Positions 10,582 to 21,700 of a stretch of DNA of 64,000 nt are shown here, in pieces. Each line of letters starts with the position of its first letter. Position 1 is the first letter of the stretch. Origin of the DNA: Mastigias papua (Eukaryota; Cnidaria; Scyphozoa; Rhizostomeae; Mastigiidae). The stretch is from NCBI GenBank assembly GCA_964019165.1, contig OZ025276.1, positions 62,001-126,000 of the forward strand, written 5' to 3'. The translations under genes were made by a program, and so were the position numbers. Below the pieces are notes generated by a model, which did not search any database, was not told where the DNA came from, and saw only the letters and a program-made list of their open reading frames with translations.

Positions 10582-12576
10582 AAATGCCAGCAAGTAAGCA
10601 AAGAGCTGTGAAAGAACGACAAAAGTGGAAAAGAAAAGGATTTAGAGGCACGCCAAAACCTACAGATGCAGGTAATTTGCATTATGAACATGTTTGCAAC
10701 AGTGCTATTGATTGAGGTGTATCATCTCAGTTAGGCCCAACAAGCCAGCCTGCTAAATTGTCAAAAAGGCAAGAAACTGCAGCTGGTAGTATGATTGATA
10801 TGGTCGAAAACAAGAATATATCACATGAGAAACCACTGAATTCTTCATTTGAAAAATTAGAAGAGAGGGAGTGTACTATTACAAGGAGCAAAGCAAGGAA
10901 ACTTGGACTTTTATCAATTCAGGCCAAGGAAGAGGAAATAGCCGATGGGTATATAAGTCAAGATGCTGATCTGTTGATTAGTGCAATATCATCAGTTGCT
11001 ATGTGTAAAACATGTAAAAAAGTCAAAGGCAAAATTACTCCTCCTCCAGAAAGAAAACAAGCGAAACAGATTAGCAGAGTGCTTGATCCTCAGATGTGGA
11101 GACTGCAATGCAGAAACACAGTTTTTTAGCAGTAAGCAATCGGTTGGAAAGTCAAATGGATCATATGACATAAACAGGCAATCAGTAGTTGCCTGCAATG
11201 CCATCAAGGGTAGAAGACAAACACTTGCCAATTTTCTTGGCATTATGAATCTTCCACCCCCTATAAGTAGCAATTCATATACTGTAAATCTTAAAGTAGT
11301 TGAAAAAGCAGCAAAAGAAGTAGGAATGAAATGCATGCTAAATGCAGTCTCAAGGACTAGGGATGCTGTGCTTACAGAAAGCCCAGAGCTAATAGATGAA
11401 GATCCTCAGAAGGCAATTCCTGTGGCTGTCTCTATTGATGGTACATGGCAAAAAAGGGGGTTTTCATCTAAATATGGTGTGGTCTTTGTCATATCAGTGG
11501 ATACAGGAGAAGTTCCGGATTATGAACTTCTTTCCATGTTTTGCCATGAGTGCAAAACTCATCAAAATGACGATAAGCATTCACATTCATACAAAGAATG
11601 GAAAAGATTGTATGAAAGAAGTTGAAACATCACTTTTGAGGGATCTTCTGGGGCAATGGAAGGAAAAGGAGCATTAGCAATGTATCAAAGATCTATTGAG
11701 ACTAGGAGGCTTAAGTATACAACTTTTGTTGGTGATGGGGACTCAGATACACTAGAGCTCATAAAAGAGAATATGGCTGATGCTTATGGGGACAGGTATT
11801 CAGTGCAGACGGAAGACTGCATAGGCCACATTCAAAAGAGGATGGGATCTGCTTTGAGGCTATGTGTGGCAAGTATGAAAGGAAAGAGACTTGATGATGG
11901 AAAGACTGTTGGGGGAAAGGGAAGACTTACAAAGGACAGAATTAATTCAGTGAAAATATATTTTGGGAAGGCAATCAGAGAAAATGTAGGAAAGCTGTAC
12001 ATGATGAAAAAGAGAATATGGGGGATACTTCTACATACAGTAAAGAATCCAGCAACAAGTTCCTCTATTGAAATCTCACATATTTTTTGCCCAGCTGGAG
12101 AAACCTCTTGGTGCAAATTCCAGAAGGACAAAGCACAGAACACAAAAACATAGTCAGACAAAAATATGCTTCCACCTGCCTTTTACACTGAACTTAAACC
12201 AATTTTTCAAAAGTTGACAAATGACGAGATGCTTAGAAAATGCCAAGCTGGTCTTACACAGAATGCAAATGAGAGTCTTCACAACATTTTGTGGTCCAAG
12301 TGTCCTAAGAATTTTTTTTGTGGAAAGGAAAGGATAAATTTCGCAATAAATGACGCATTAGAAGTATTTACTACAGGTGCAGCATCTAAGATATTGATTC
12401 TTGAAGCAGCAGGGATTGAGCAAATTTGTAGAAACACCTATAGAAGCCTAAGAAAGGAAGACAGATGGCGTTTTACTTCATCTGCTCAAAAAGTGTCAAA
12501 GCGGTACAAAATTGCAAGAATCGAGAGCAAGAAGAAGGTTTCTAAAGCAGTGCAATCCTCAAGGGTGTGGTTCTAG
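10582..12576 (+). pseudogene. Mutator-like (MULE-type) transposase, broken
   Basis: A protein starting MPASKQRAVKERQKWKRKGF (ATG 10589) is interrupted by TGA at about 10716, a frame change near 11085, TGA at 11623-11625 and TAG at 12151-12153. The parts match the Mutator-like domain common in invertebrate proteomes: a zinc ribbon (MCKTCKK, then CGDCNAET), VAVSIDGTWQKRG with the first catalytic Asp, FVGDGDSDT with the second, CIGHIQKRMGSALR, KGRLTKDRIN, YCPR-like FCPAGETSWCKFQKDK, and QNANESLHNILWSKCPK with the likely catalytic Glu. DDE enzymes of this type cut and paste DNA. The product ends at 12576. Flanking TIRs were not found. It is ancient or at least inactive. Confidence 0.8.
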
Positions 12577-12599
12577 ACACTTGGACTAGCATTGGTACT

Positions 12600-12796
12600 T
12601 TACTATTTGCAGGTGCCATTAGTAACAACGGTGCTGCTTTAGACAACTGCTGGGGCTTTATTGATGGAACAGTTAGGCCTGTTTGTAGACATAAACAGCA
12701 TCAAAGAGCAGTGTACAATGGCCACAAAAGGGTGCCTGCATTGACATTCCTATCGTTGGTTACACCTAACGGATTAATCGTTTTCGGCCTGTGGAA
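12600..12796 (+). pseudogene. PIF/Harbinger-like (HARBI1/DDE_Tnp_4) transposase fragment
   Basis: The frame encodes the first DDE block of a HARBI1-like transposase: AISNNGAALDNCWGFIDGTV with the catalytic Asp in FIDGT, then RHKQHQRAVYNGHKRVPALT and LVTPNGL. It stops where GRRHD-type sequence should follow (GLWKVE, then a stop). The longer copy at 38846-39900 has almost the same sequence over this stretch (CRHRQHQRAVYNGHKRVPAL), so both derive from one family. The rest of the transposase is absent. The piece is trapped between the Mutator-like gene and LINE B. Confidence 0.75.
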
Positions 12797-12810
12797 GGTA
12801 GAAATCTGAA

Positions 12811-13559
12811 GTGAGGGGCCTAAAGAAGGAAATTGATGATTTTAGGGCTTCAGTCCACTTTGTTAGCAACAATAATGACTCAAGTAAATCCAACATCAAA
12901 GTTACTGAAGATAAGGTACAGAAGCATAGGAAGAAACTTGAAGGTGTGGAGATTAATATGTACGATACTGTGGAAGACATGTTAGACAAGCAAGAGAGTA
13001 TAGAGAACCAATCTTGTAGGAATAATTTAAAGTTAATTGGTGTTCCTGAGAATCCAAAAGAACAGACATGGGATGATACTGAGAACATTGTTAAATCCTT
13101 GATTCAATCAGAGCTTGGTATCAAGGAGGAAATTGTAATAGAAAGGACTCACCGGGTTGGGAAACCTAATCACAGCCCTATGCATGATAGGAAGGATGGA
13201 TCAGCCAGTAAAGAGCGCCCAAGAAATAGTGTAGCTAAATTCCAGTCTTGGAAAATATAGGAAAAGTCGTGCTAAGGGCTAGAGAACTAAAGCCTATATC
13301 GGTCAACTTTGTCAATGACTTTGCAAGGCGTACCATGGAAAAGAGATCAGCCCAAATTCAAGACCTGATTGATGCACGGAGAGCGGGTAAGGTGGCTTAT
13401 TTTGTTAATGGCAGCAGGTTGGTGGTCAGACAGCCTGGTAAGTATGCTCATTGGCAGAATAACATTAAGCAGGATGAAAAGCCCCCAGACATTGGAAAAA
13501 CAAACTCCCCTATTGATGGTAGTTCTGGTGATGATGAGGTCATTTTTAAAGATTCATAG
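12811..13559 (+). pseudogene. LINE B ORF1 (RRM-type nucleic-acid-binding protein), frameshifted
   Basis: A coiled-coil-like N-terminus (KVTEDKVQKHRKKLEGVEIN) is followed by the hallmark IENQSCRNNLKLIGVPENPK of LINE ORF1 RRM domains, then IVIERTHRVGKP and, after a frame change near 13248-13260, VVLRARELKPISVNF and MEKRSAQIQDLIDARRAGKV from the C-terminal domain. This protein type binds element RNA and chaperones its reverse transcription. It lies 130 bases upstream of the PHD-containing ORF2 start, the expected order for a CR1/L2-like LINE. The N-terminus appears truncated at the junction with the Harbinger scrap at about 12797. Confidence 0.75.
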
Positions 13560-13619
13560 ACTGCACTATTAATGACAATGAAATTAAGCACCAGTACTTT
13601 GTGTTCTATTTATTTGTGT

Positions 13620-13680
13620 TTTATATTATTTATTTATTTATTTATTCATTTATTTATTGATTCATTTATTTAGTTTTTTC
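13620..13680 (+). repeat. TTTA-rich simple repeat between LINE B ORF1 and ORF2
   Basis: A run of TTTA/TTCA tetranucleotides (TTTATTTATTTATTCATTTA and neighbours) fills the spacer between the two LINE B reading frames. Confidence 0.7.
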
Positions 13681-13687
13681 ATGTTAA

Positions 13688-14200
13688 ATGGTAATAGCAT
13701 CTAAATTCCCATGTGGTCTTTGCCACAAAAATGTTAATGAAAACCAGAAATCCATTCAATGTGATAAGTGCAACCTCTGGGCTCATGTTAAGTGTGAAAA
13801 AATCCCTGATGCTGATTATATGATATTATGTAATCAACCTGACGATATTCCATGGTTTTGCACTAACTGTACAATTCTATATCGTTAGTCAACATTTACT
13901 TTTGGATCATTGGAAAATGAGGATCTACTAAAACTCTATGACATTGACTTGCCATCACTGACTGATTGCACACCTTCTTTTGAGATTGTATCTCACCTTA
14001 CTAACCTGCCTAATCTAAGTGATTATGATATTGATGAGCAAATGCCCCAAGCACTTGACTCTCGCTACTTCTCTCTATCTGAACTCCTGTCACTACAGCC
14101 ATCCTATTCTGATCTATCTATTATTCATCACTATATACTAAGATCCCTATATGATAATTTATGCCACACCAATCAGATTGCTCGAAATTGTACCACGTGA
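13688..14200 (+). pseudogene. LINE B ORF2 5' part: PHD finger and start of endonuclease
   Basis: Residues 9-61 form a complete C4-H-C3 PHD finger: Cys9/12, Cys25/28, His33/Cys36 and Cys58/61. A stop at 13888 interrupts the frame, which resumes at about 13895-13910 with an acidic linker and then DSRYFSLSELLSL and DLSIIHHYILRSL, which resembles the first strand of the LINE AP endonuclease (usually H-N-I-R-S). The similarity stops at about 14180; no RT follows, so this LINE was cut by a deletion or a later insertion. It is organised like the N-terminus of LINE A at 977, with the PHD preserved better. Confidence 0.7.
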
Positions 14201-16439
14201 CCTGATATCGCGCACACGATCTCCTCCCAGGGTATTTGTTCCATGGCCCCCAAATTTCTGTCAAAGGTGGCCATTTGGGTCTACTACTTACATAAGAAGA
14301 GATATGATTTTTATCATTTTTGTTTGCCAAGTTATTCCACTTTCCTCTTATCGCCATTCACTGTTTTTCTACTCTAGACACTCAATGCTCCTCCGTTCGG
14401 GCTCCTGCACAGTTTTTGTTTTTTCGGGGGGTTCTCGCTCTGCCCGCATTTGCCTCTCAATAGCTTCCTTACTGCTGATTGTCCTCCTCTATAAGCAACA
14501 GTTACCTCCGTCGTTGTTTTTCTGCAATCGCATGGTCAACTTTGAGGTGATTGATATTCAGTATCTTTGTTCTTGAGCGAGCTTTGAGAGAGGCACGAAC
14601 GTGTTTTTAGAGCAAAGTCAAGAACTTCTTCAACTTGTGAGTACTTTTTATTCTTTTCATTTTTGCTCCTGTACTAGCATCACATTTCATCTTTTCATCA
14701 CAAGAAATCTCTGTTATCAGCTTTGACGGAATTCCATACGAGATTGTTGGCTGGTATGGCCTACGTTTACTTGTATTTATGAATAAATCGTCCTTTGCTT
14801 TGTTTCTTCGTCTGTTTATCATTGTGTAGTGGATGTAGTTCTTGACAATAATGTTTTATCCTTTGTTTCTACAGTTGGCAGTTGAAGTAGACAAGGTCAT
14901 TCTTAATTGTAAACATTTGCCAAACTTCATTCATTCCCCTCGTGTGTTAGCAGTTCCCGCAAGCCCCTTAGACTTTTTCATGTACACAGGCACCATATTA
15001 CTGTTATTGAGGATTTGAGACTGTTATTTTAGTAAGCATAGCATTTTTTCCTGTGTTAAGCTGTGCGTTCAATTGCTTTCCCCGTCATTTTGGCACTTCA
15101 GATGGCAAATTTCTTATTCCGCCATGTTGTCATTAACCATGCGTCCTTCCCCTCGCGTTTGAGCAGTTGAATCACCTCGCTTTGTAGTTTGCACATAAAA
15201 CAGCATTTCCCCCCTTTGTTACGCATGTTATCTTGATATTGTAGTAGCATAGTGATTCGCGTTGAATACTGTTGTGCGTTTACTCTCTTTCCCGTTTATT
15301 TTCCTCAAGAATTCAATTAGCTGGACAACTTCCTTCTGCCGCCATGTTTTGACATTCGGCATGCTTCCTTTACCTCGCATTCTGCACGTTTCGGCATACT
15401 CCCAATGTATTTTAAGATATAAGCGCACTTTATTGCCCTTCTACCAGATTTTGTCATCATATTCAACTGGCAGAGTAATTTGTATTTATGTAAACTGTGC
15501 ATTCACTCCCCTTTAGATTTATTTCCATGAATGATGTCATTAGCCAGCTTCCTTCCCCTCGTGGTGTACTGCTTGGCATTCAGACCTTATATTTACTTTG
15601 CAAAACACTGTATAGTTTTCTTTTAAGCATAATTTTTAAGCTAAAGTTTTTTGCCTAGAGAGTTCATCATGTATCTAGATTGTATTTTACATTCATATGG
15701 TATTTTCCCAGCAAAGTTTGCATTGTTAGTGTATAGAGATATAAACACCCCTTCTCCGAATTGTTTTTTACCTGCCTTTCAACAACCATTCTCTGCTACC
15801 GCTTTCTTTTTCTGTACTTCATCTATTACATGAAACCTGTCTTTTCTAAACTATTTCACTTTTTATAACACTCCAGTGCCCCACAGGCAGATAGACAGAT
15901 ACCACACTAGCATGACAGTGTCACAGGATATATGTACAAATTCAGCAATTTACAGGACGCATTTCTATCCACATTGGGCTCTCAATTTTGTATCACCTGC
16001 AGGTCAAAAAACCCAGTACCTTAATTGGGGCAAGCAGTACCAGAGTGACATTAAATATGCATTTTTGTTCTTTTTTGACTTTTCTATTTTATCAGATAAG
16101 GCATCCAGTAATCATGTTTTTGACCTTTGTGAGCAGTCATGAACCAAGAGCCTTTGACATTGACTACAGAAATAGTTATTTACAGTAGGATTGGTACATG
16201 TATTCTCATCTTATTTTCCTCTCAAACCTTCTTAACTTCTTTACAGTCATAATTTCAACATTTGTGGTCTACTTTGTACAATCAAATCATTCAGGAGTTA
16301 CTATTAGCAAGTTACTATTTGTTCTACATCAGCTCACTGCATATTTTCTCTCCTTCTTTACACTTTTTCCCCCTGCTGCTACTTATCTCCACTCTCTTCT
16401 TATCCATTACTTTCTTTACTACTCACAGCTATTTTCAGC
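14201..16439. other. Non-coding region upstream of the Helitron gene
   Basis: No gene is recognisable. The stretch is rich in T and C. It probably includes the Helitron 5' region, but I could not pick out the 5' TC end. A degenerate repeat of about 210 bases lies inside it (see the separate entry). Confidence 0.5.
14895..15600. repeat. Degenerate tandem repeat, unit about 210 bases
   Basis: Similar blocks recur at roughly 14.9, 15.06, 15.27 and 15.49 kb. Each has a GTGCGTT/GTGCATTC-like start, a pyrimidine-rich CTTTCCCC stretch, then CCGCCATGTT...CATT and CTTCCCCTCG followed by a GCAG or GCACG element. Spacing is about 200-220 bases. Copies differ a lot, so the exact unit and limits are approximate. 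Confidence 0.45.
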
Positions 16440-17411
16440 ATGCCACGTTTACGACGCCTGCGTGTAGATGATAGAAGGAGACTAACCCAATATCGAAACC
16501 GTCAACAGCAGGTAGTTGATCAAGCTGTAGATAACAGTCATGATCCTCCAGTGATTGCTGCAATGAATGACCTGGATGTGTTACAGCTACAACATCCAGC
16601 TGTAAATGTCCCCATGCTACAAGGTGCACAACAGCCAGTCCTCCCTCAGCAGGATCATATCATTCAGCTGCCAGCACCGCATCGCCTAGGTGACATGAAC
16701 AACAGATGTCCACACTGTGCAGCGCGATATTTCCAAGAAGAGTGCACTACACAACGCGTGTTCACAAGATGCTGTTTCCAAGGAAAAGTCGCCTTACCAC
16801 CAATCCAGCTCCCATCAAATAATATTGTGGAGCTTTTCACCGGTGACACAGCACATTCACGTCACTTCTTGGAACACATTCGCCACTACAATGCAGTGAT
16901 GGCAATGGCTTCTTGGAATGCTACAGTCACTGAGCACGCAGGTAGGGGACCAAGGGTTGTTACAATTCATGGTCAACCCTATCATCTCACAGCTGCCCAA
17001 GAAGCTCCACAAGGTATGCTACCTCAGTATGCACAGTTGTACATCCTTGACACCAATGAAGCAATGCACGAGAGGACTAATGATCCACAGAATCACAACC
17101 TCCGGCCTGACATTTTGTAGCTTCTACAGGATGAACTACTTGCTGTCAATCCATATGCACGGCAATATCACAATATGGGTCACATCCTTCAGAGGGAAAG
17201 GCAAATTGCTGCTGCAAACAATCAGCCTGTTCGGCCTGTCAAAATGATCATTGCAACACGACCATTTCAAGATAGGCGATATGCTAATCCCACAGCAACA
17301 GAGATTGCAGCAGTGTATGTCGGTAATGATGGTACTGCACCCAATCCAGCAGACCGAGATCTTGAAGTGTATCCTGCTCAACCCAATGCACCACACACAG
17401 TCAAGATCAAG
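16440..17411 (+). CDS. Helitron Rep/helicase exon 1: N-terminal zinc finger region
   Basis: The start at ATG 16440 is followed by a basic stretch (MPRLRRLRVDDRRRLTQYRN). Residues 90-112 hold a Cys cluster, CPHCAARYF then CTTQRVFTRCC and GKVALPPIQ, typical of the zinc finger before the Helitron Rep domain. The rest is the Helitron-like N domain (HYNAVMAMAS, LRPDIL). One in-frame TAG lies at 17118-17120; the protein continues directly after it with LLQDELLAVNPYARQYHNMG, so this is a nonsense mutation. The exon ends AAG/GTGACT at 17411 by reading-frame logic. Confidence 0.8.
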
Positions 17412-17684
17412 GTGACTTAGATGTATTCCTCCTTAAGAATTTGTGGCACCTATTTTAATAGTTGACCTTGCCTTAGTAGTGATCAATTATTCAATATATT
17501 CTTCCCTTTCACTACCCTTCAATTTCAACTCAAAAAATTATTGAATGATACCCATGTACAGCAAGATGTTGAATAATATTGTCCTGGCTGAATTGTTTTC
17601 CTCAGTGTATGGTAATATAGTTTTTGTTTTTGTTATGAATGTTATGAATTTGACTTAATTAATTCATATCAACTTCACATCAAG
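17412..17684 (+). other. Intron 1 of the Helitron gene
   Basis: A 273-base intron is inferred: donor GTGACT after codon AAG, acceptor CACATCAAG before GCAACATCACC. Removing it joins the two Helitron frames exactly in phase (both phase 0) and skips an in-frame TAG at 17418. The interior is T-rich without coding potential. Confidence 0.65.
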
Positions 17685-18533
17685 GCAACATCACCAAATG
17701 CCGACCCTATGACCTACCCATTGCTGTTCTTCCATGGAGAAATGGGCTGGAATGTCAACATTCAGCGAAATGTTGTAGCCACTGAAAGGCAGCAAGGGGC
17801 AAGACGCAGAGCACGACTCACATTAAATGAGTTCTATGCTTTCAGACTTGCTGTGCGGGACAACTTCTCCACCATTCATCGTTCCTGTCTATTGCTTCAG
17901 CAGTACCTGGTTGATGCATTCACAAAAATTGAAGGGAATGAATTAGCCTACATCAGAACACACCAGCAACAACTGCGTGTGGAATCATACCAAGGCTTGA
18001 TGGATCATTTAGGAAGACGTGCCCAAGCAGAAAATGTGACTGTAGGCCGCATTGTCATTCTTCCATCAAGTGTTGAAGGCAGTCAGAGAAACATGTACCA
18101 AAAGTACCAAGATGCAATGACAATTGTAACAAAGCATGGAAAGCCAGACATTTTCCTCACAATGACAGCAAATCCAAAATGGCCTGAAATTCAGGAGAAC
18201 TTGCTTCCACATCAAAATGCAAGTGACAGGCCAGACATTGTCAGCCGCGTCTTCACCTTGAAACTCAAGGAACTTCTTGATGATCTTCTTGAGAGACATG
18301 TACTTGGACATGTAACTGCATTTGTATATACCATTGAATTTCAGAAAAGAGGTTTACCGCATGCACATATGGTCTTATTTCTCACAGATACTGACAAACC
18401 ACGTACAGCACAAGATGTTGATTGCTCGGTGTCTGCAGAAATTCCAGATCCACAGGTGCAGCCAGAATTTCATGAGACTGTCAAAAGACACATGATGCAT
18501 GGCCCATGTGGTGACTTAGACCCTCATTGTGTC
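17685..18533 (+). CDS. Helitron Rep/helicase exon 2: Rep (HUH) domain
   Basis: After the splice the frame reads ATSPNADPMTYPLLFFHGEM, the standard Helitron sequence before Rep. It continues with RRARLTLNEFYAFRLAVRDN, IFLTMTANPKWPE (Rep motif 1 region) and FQKRGLPHAHMVLFL, whose His-Ala-His at 18360-18368 is the HUH metal site. This enzyme nicks one strand of DNA and stays attached to it by a tyrosine. The frame is interrupted at 18533 inside DPHCVC by the Gypsy LTR, and resumes with exactly the next codon at 22984. Apart from that insertion the domain has no lesion. Confidence 0.88.
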
Positions 18534-18711
18534 TGTTGTGTATTTACTTATTTAAATTGAATTGCATATTTGTTATTGTATTATTTTACAATTGTGTATT
18601 GAGTTGATTTGATTTTTGCTTTTGGAATACGAACGAAGCGTGATGAAATATGATGAGTTTGTTTACGGTTTAATCCGCTTCCATCAATAATTTGATTTGG
18701 AAAATATAACA
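18534..18711 (+). repeat. Gypsy 5' LTR
   Basis: 178 bases, TGTTGTG...TATAACA. It is preceded by the TSD GTGTC and followed by AAAT and a primer-binding candidate. It differs from the 3' LTR at two bases by eye. Confidence 0.93.
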
Positions 18712-18730
18712 AAATTGGCGACGAGGATTT

Positions 18731-21700
18731 ATGGCTACAGCTATTAATACAGATTTCAGTGGTATTCCACAGTTTAATTGTCATGGGGACCCCACATCAG
18801 TTGGTATAAGATGGAAGAAATGGAAACGTGCTTTTGAATTTTTTGTTGTTGGAAAGGGTATCACTGATGTTACGCAAAAGAAAGCACTGCTTCTTCATTG
18901 TGGAGGGATGGATATGCAGGACATATATCATACTCTGCCGGTAACTGTGCCTGGAGAAGGAGAAGATGAGTATCAAGTAGCTATTAGGCTCTTAGATCAG
19001 TATTTTTCACCACAAGTAAACGTGCCTTACGAGAGACATCTCTTTCGTACTACCGACCAGTCGCCTTCGGAAACGATCGATCAATATGTAACAAGGTTAA
19101 GGCAAAGGGCGGAATATTGTGATTTTGGGACAAGTAATGATGAGCAAATAAGAGATCAGGTGATTGAAAAATGTTTATCCCACGTGTTGAGGAGGAAATT
19201 ACTGGAAAAAGGGAGAGCATTAACTCTTCAACAGTTGCAAGATATTGCCAGGGCTATGGAAGCAAGTGAACAGCAAGCTGGTAATATTGAGGGGTTTCAG
19301 AAAGCAGAAATGAATCAGGTAAGATCTAAGTTACATAAATCTAGAGAACAAAAGAGAGCTACCATGAAGTGTTTCAGATGTGGTCAAGTAGGACATCATC
19401 AAAAAGATCTGACTTGTCCAGCAAGAGATAAAGAATGCTTTAAGTGTAATAAGAAAGGGCATTTTTCCAAGTGTTGCAAAACAAAGTATAACCAAGCAGT
19501 AGGAAAGTCTATGAGCTCCTATAAAGGGAAAAGGCCAAATATTCATATGGTAAATGAAAGTGATAGCACAGATGATGAATATGCATTTGCAGTATCAGGT
19601 GGGAAACTACCAAAAGTTTGTTTAGAAGTTGGAGGAGTGCCAAATGTAAAAATGATTATTGATTCAGGAGCATGTTGCAATGTGATAGACAGAGAAGTAT
19701 GGGAGGAGCTTAAAGGAAAGAAAATTAAATGTGTATCAAGGAAATGTACAAAGCATTTGTATCCTTATGGAAGTAGTCAGCCTCTTAAAGTTGCAGGATG
19801 TTTTGTTGCTACATTATTTTTTAGAAATACCTCAGTTGATGCAGAATTTATAGTGATAGAGGGAAAAGGCCAAGCTTTGCTAGGAAGAGAGACTGCAGTA
19901 AAGTTAAACGTGTTGAAAATTAATGATGGTGTTGAAATCAATTCAATTTCCAGCAGTGAATTAAATGGATATGATGTCCTTTCTGAATACAAAGATTGTT
20001 TTCAAGGTCTAGGTAAGTTGAAGGATTTTCAATTAGACATTCCAATAGACAAGTCAGTGAAGCCAGTAGCACAGCCAGTACGCAGGGTACCATTCAGTTT
20101 AAGGAGCAAAGTTGAAAAGAAATTAGATGAGCTTGAAAAGCTTGATGTTATAGAGAAGGCTAAAGGTCCAACTCCATGGATTTCACTTATTGTTGTTATT
20201 CCAAAGTCAGAAGAGGAGATCAGGTTGTGTGTAGATATGAGGCAAGCAAACAGCGCAATTGTGAGAGAAAGACATCCTATACCTTTAGTGGATGAAGTTT
20301 TACATGAGTTCAATGGGAGTTCAGTATTTAGTAAGCTTGATATTAAGTGGGCATTTCATCAAGTAGAGTTGAATGAAGACTCAAGGTCCATCACAACATT
20401 TGTAACCCACAAAGGTCTTTATCGATACAAGCGTTTAATGTTTGGAATTTCTTGTGCACCTGAAATGTTTCAGAGGATTATCCAACAAGTTTTACAAGGC
20501 TGTGATGGAGTAATTAACATTTTTGATGATATTATAGTTCATGGAGCTACATTTAATGAGCACAATCAGAGATTACACCAGTTACTTCAGAGGATTAGAG
20601 AAAGACGACTTTCATTGAACAAGAGTAAGTGCAAATTTAATATGTCACAAGTAGAGTTCATGGGACATTTATTGTCTGCCAGAGGGATAGGCCCAACAAA
20701 GGTAAAAGTTGAAGCAGTTCAGCAAGCAAGACAACCAGAGTCAGTCTCAGAAGTTAGAAGTTTTCTAGGACTTGTAACTTACTGTGCACGTTTTATTCCA
20801 GATTTATCAACTATTTCAGAGCCCTTAAGGAAGCTTACTAAGCAAGGAGAAAAATTTATATGGGGGCCAGAGCAAGAAAGTTCATTTCAAGAATTGAAGT
20901 GTAGGCTAGCTAATGCTGAGACTTTAGGTTATTTTGATATGAGGGCTAAAACAAAGCTTATTACAGATGCAAGTCCAGTAGGGCTGGGTGCAGTTTTAAC
21001 TCAAGAGCAAAATGGAGAAGATAGAGTTATTTGTTATGCCAGCAGGAGTTTATCAGAAGTAGAGAAAAGATATTCTCAAACAGAAAGGGAGGCTCTGGGT
21101 ATAGTTTGGGCATGTGAAAGATTTCACATGTATCTTTATGGAATAGATTTTGAACTTCTTACAGATCATAAACCACTGGAGTTCATCTATTCAAGGAAAT
21201 CAAAGCCAAGTGCTAGAATCAGTAGATGGGTTTTACGATTACAGCCCTATAGGTATACTGTTAAACACATTCCAGGAAAATCAAACATTGCAGACCCATT
21301 GTCACGATTGCAGTTTTTCCAAGAAAGCAATTCAAGATCATTTGTTGATACAGAGGAGTATGTAAGGTTTGTTGCTGTTAATGCTACTCCAACAGCTTTA
21401 ACAACAAAAGAGATAGAGCAAGCTTCAGTCACAGATGAAGAGTTGTCAAATCTGAGAAAGAGTATTAGATTTAATAGATGGCATGAGCTGAAGAATAAAC
21501 AGTATGTTTTGGTAAAAGAAGAGTTGTGTCTAATTGGAAAATTGGTTCTAAGGGGGACAAGAATATTAATACCACAAGATTTGAGAGATAAGGTTTTACA
21601 CATTGCTCATGAGGGACATCCTGGGATAGTTAGTATGAAAAGAAGATTACGTTCTAAAGTTTGGTGGCCAGGGATTGATACAGAAGTTGAAAAATTCTGT

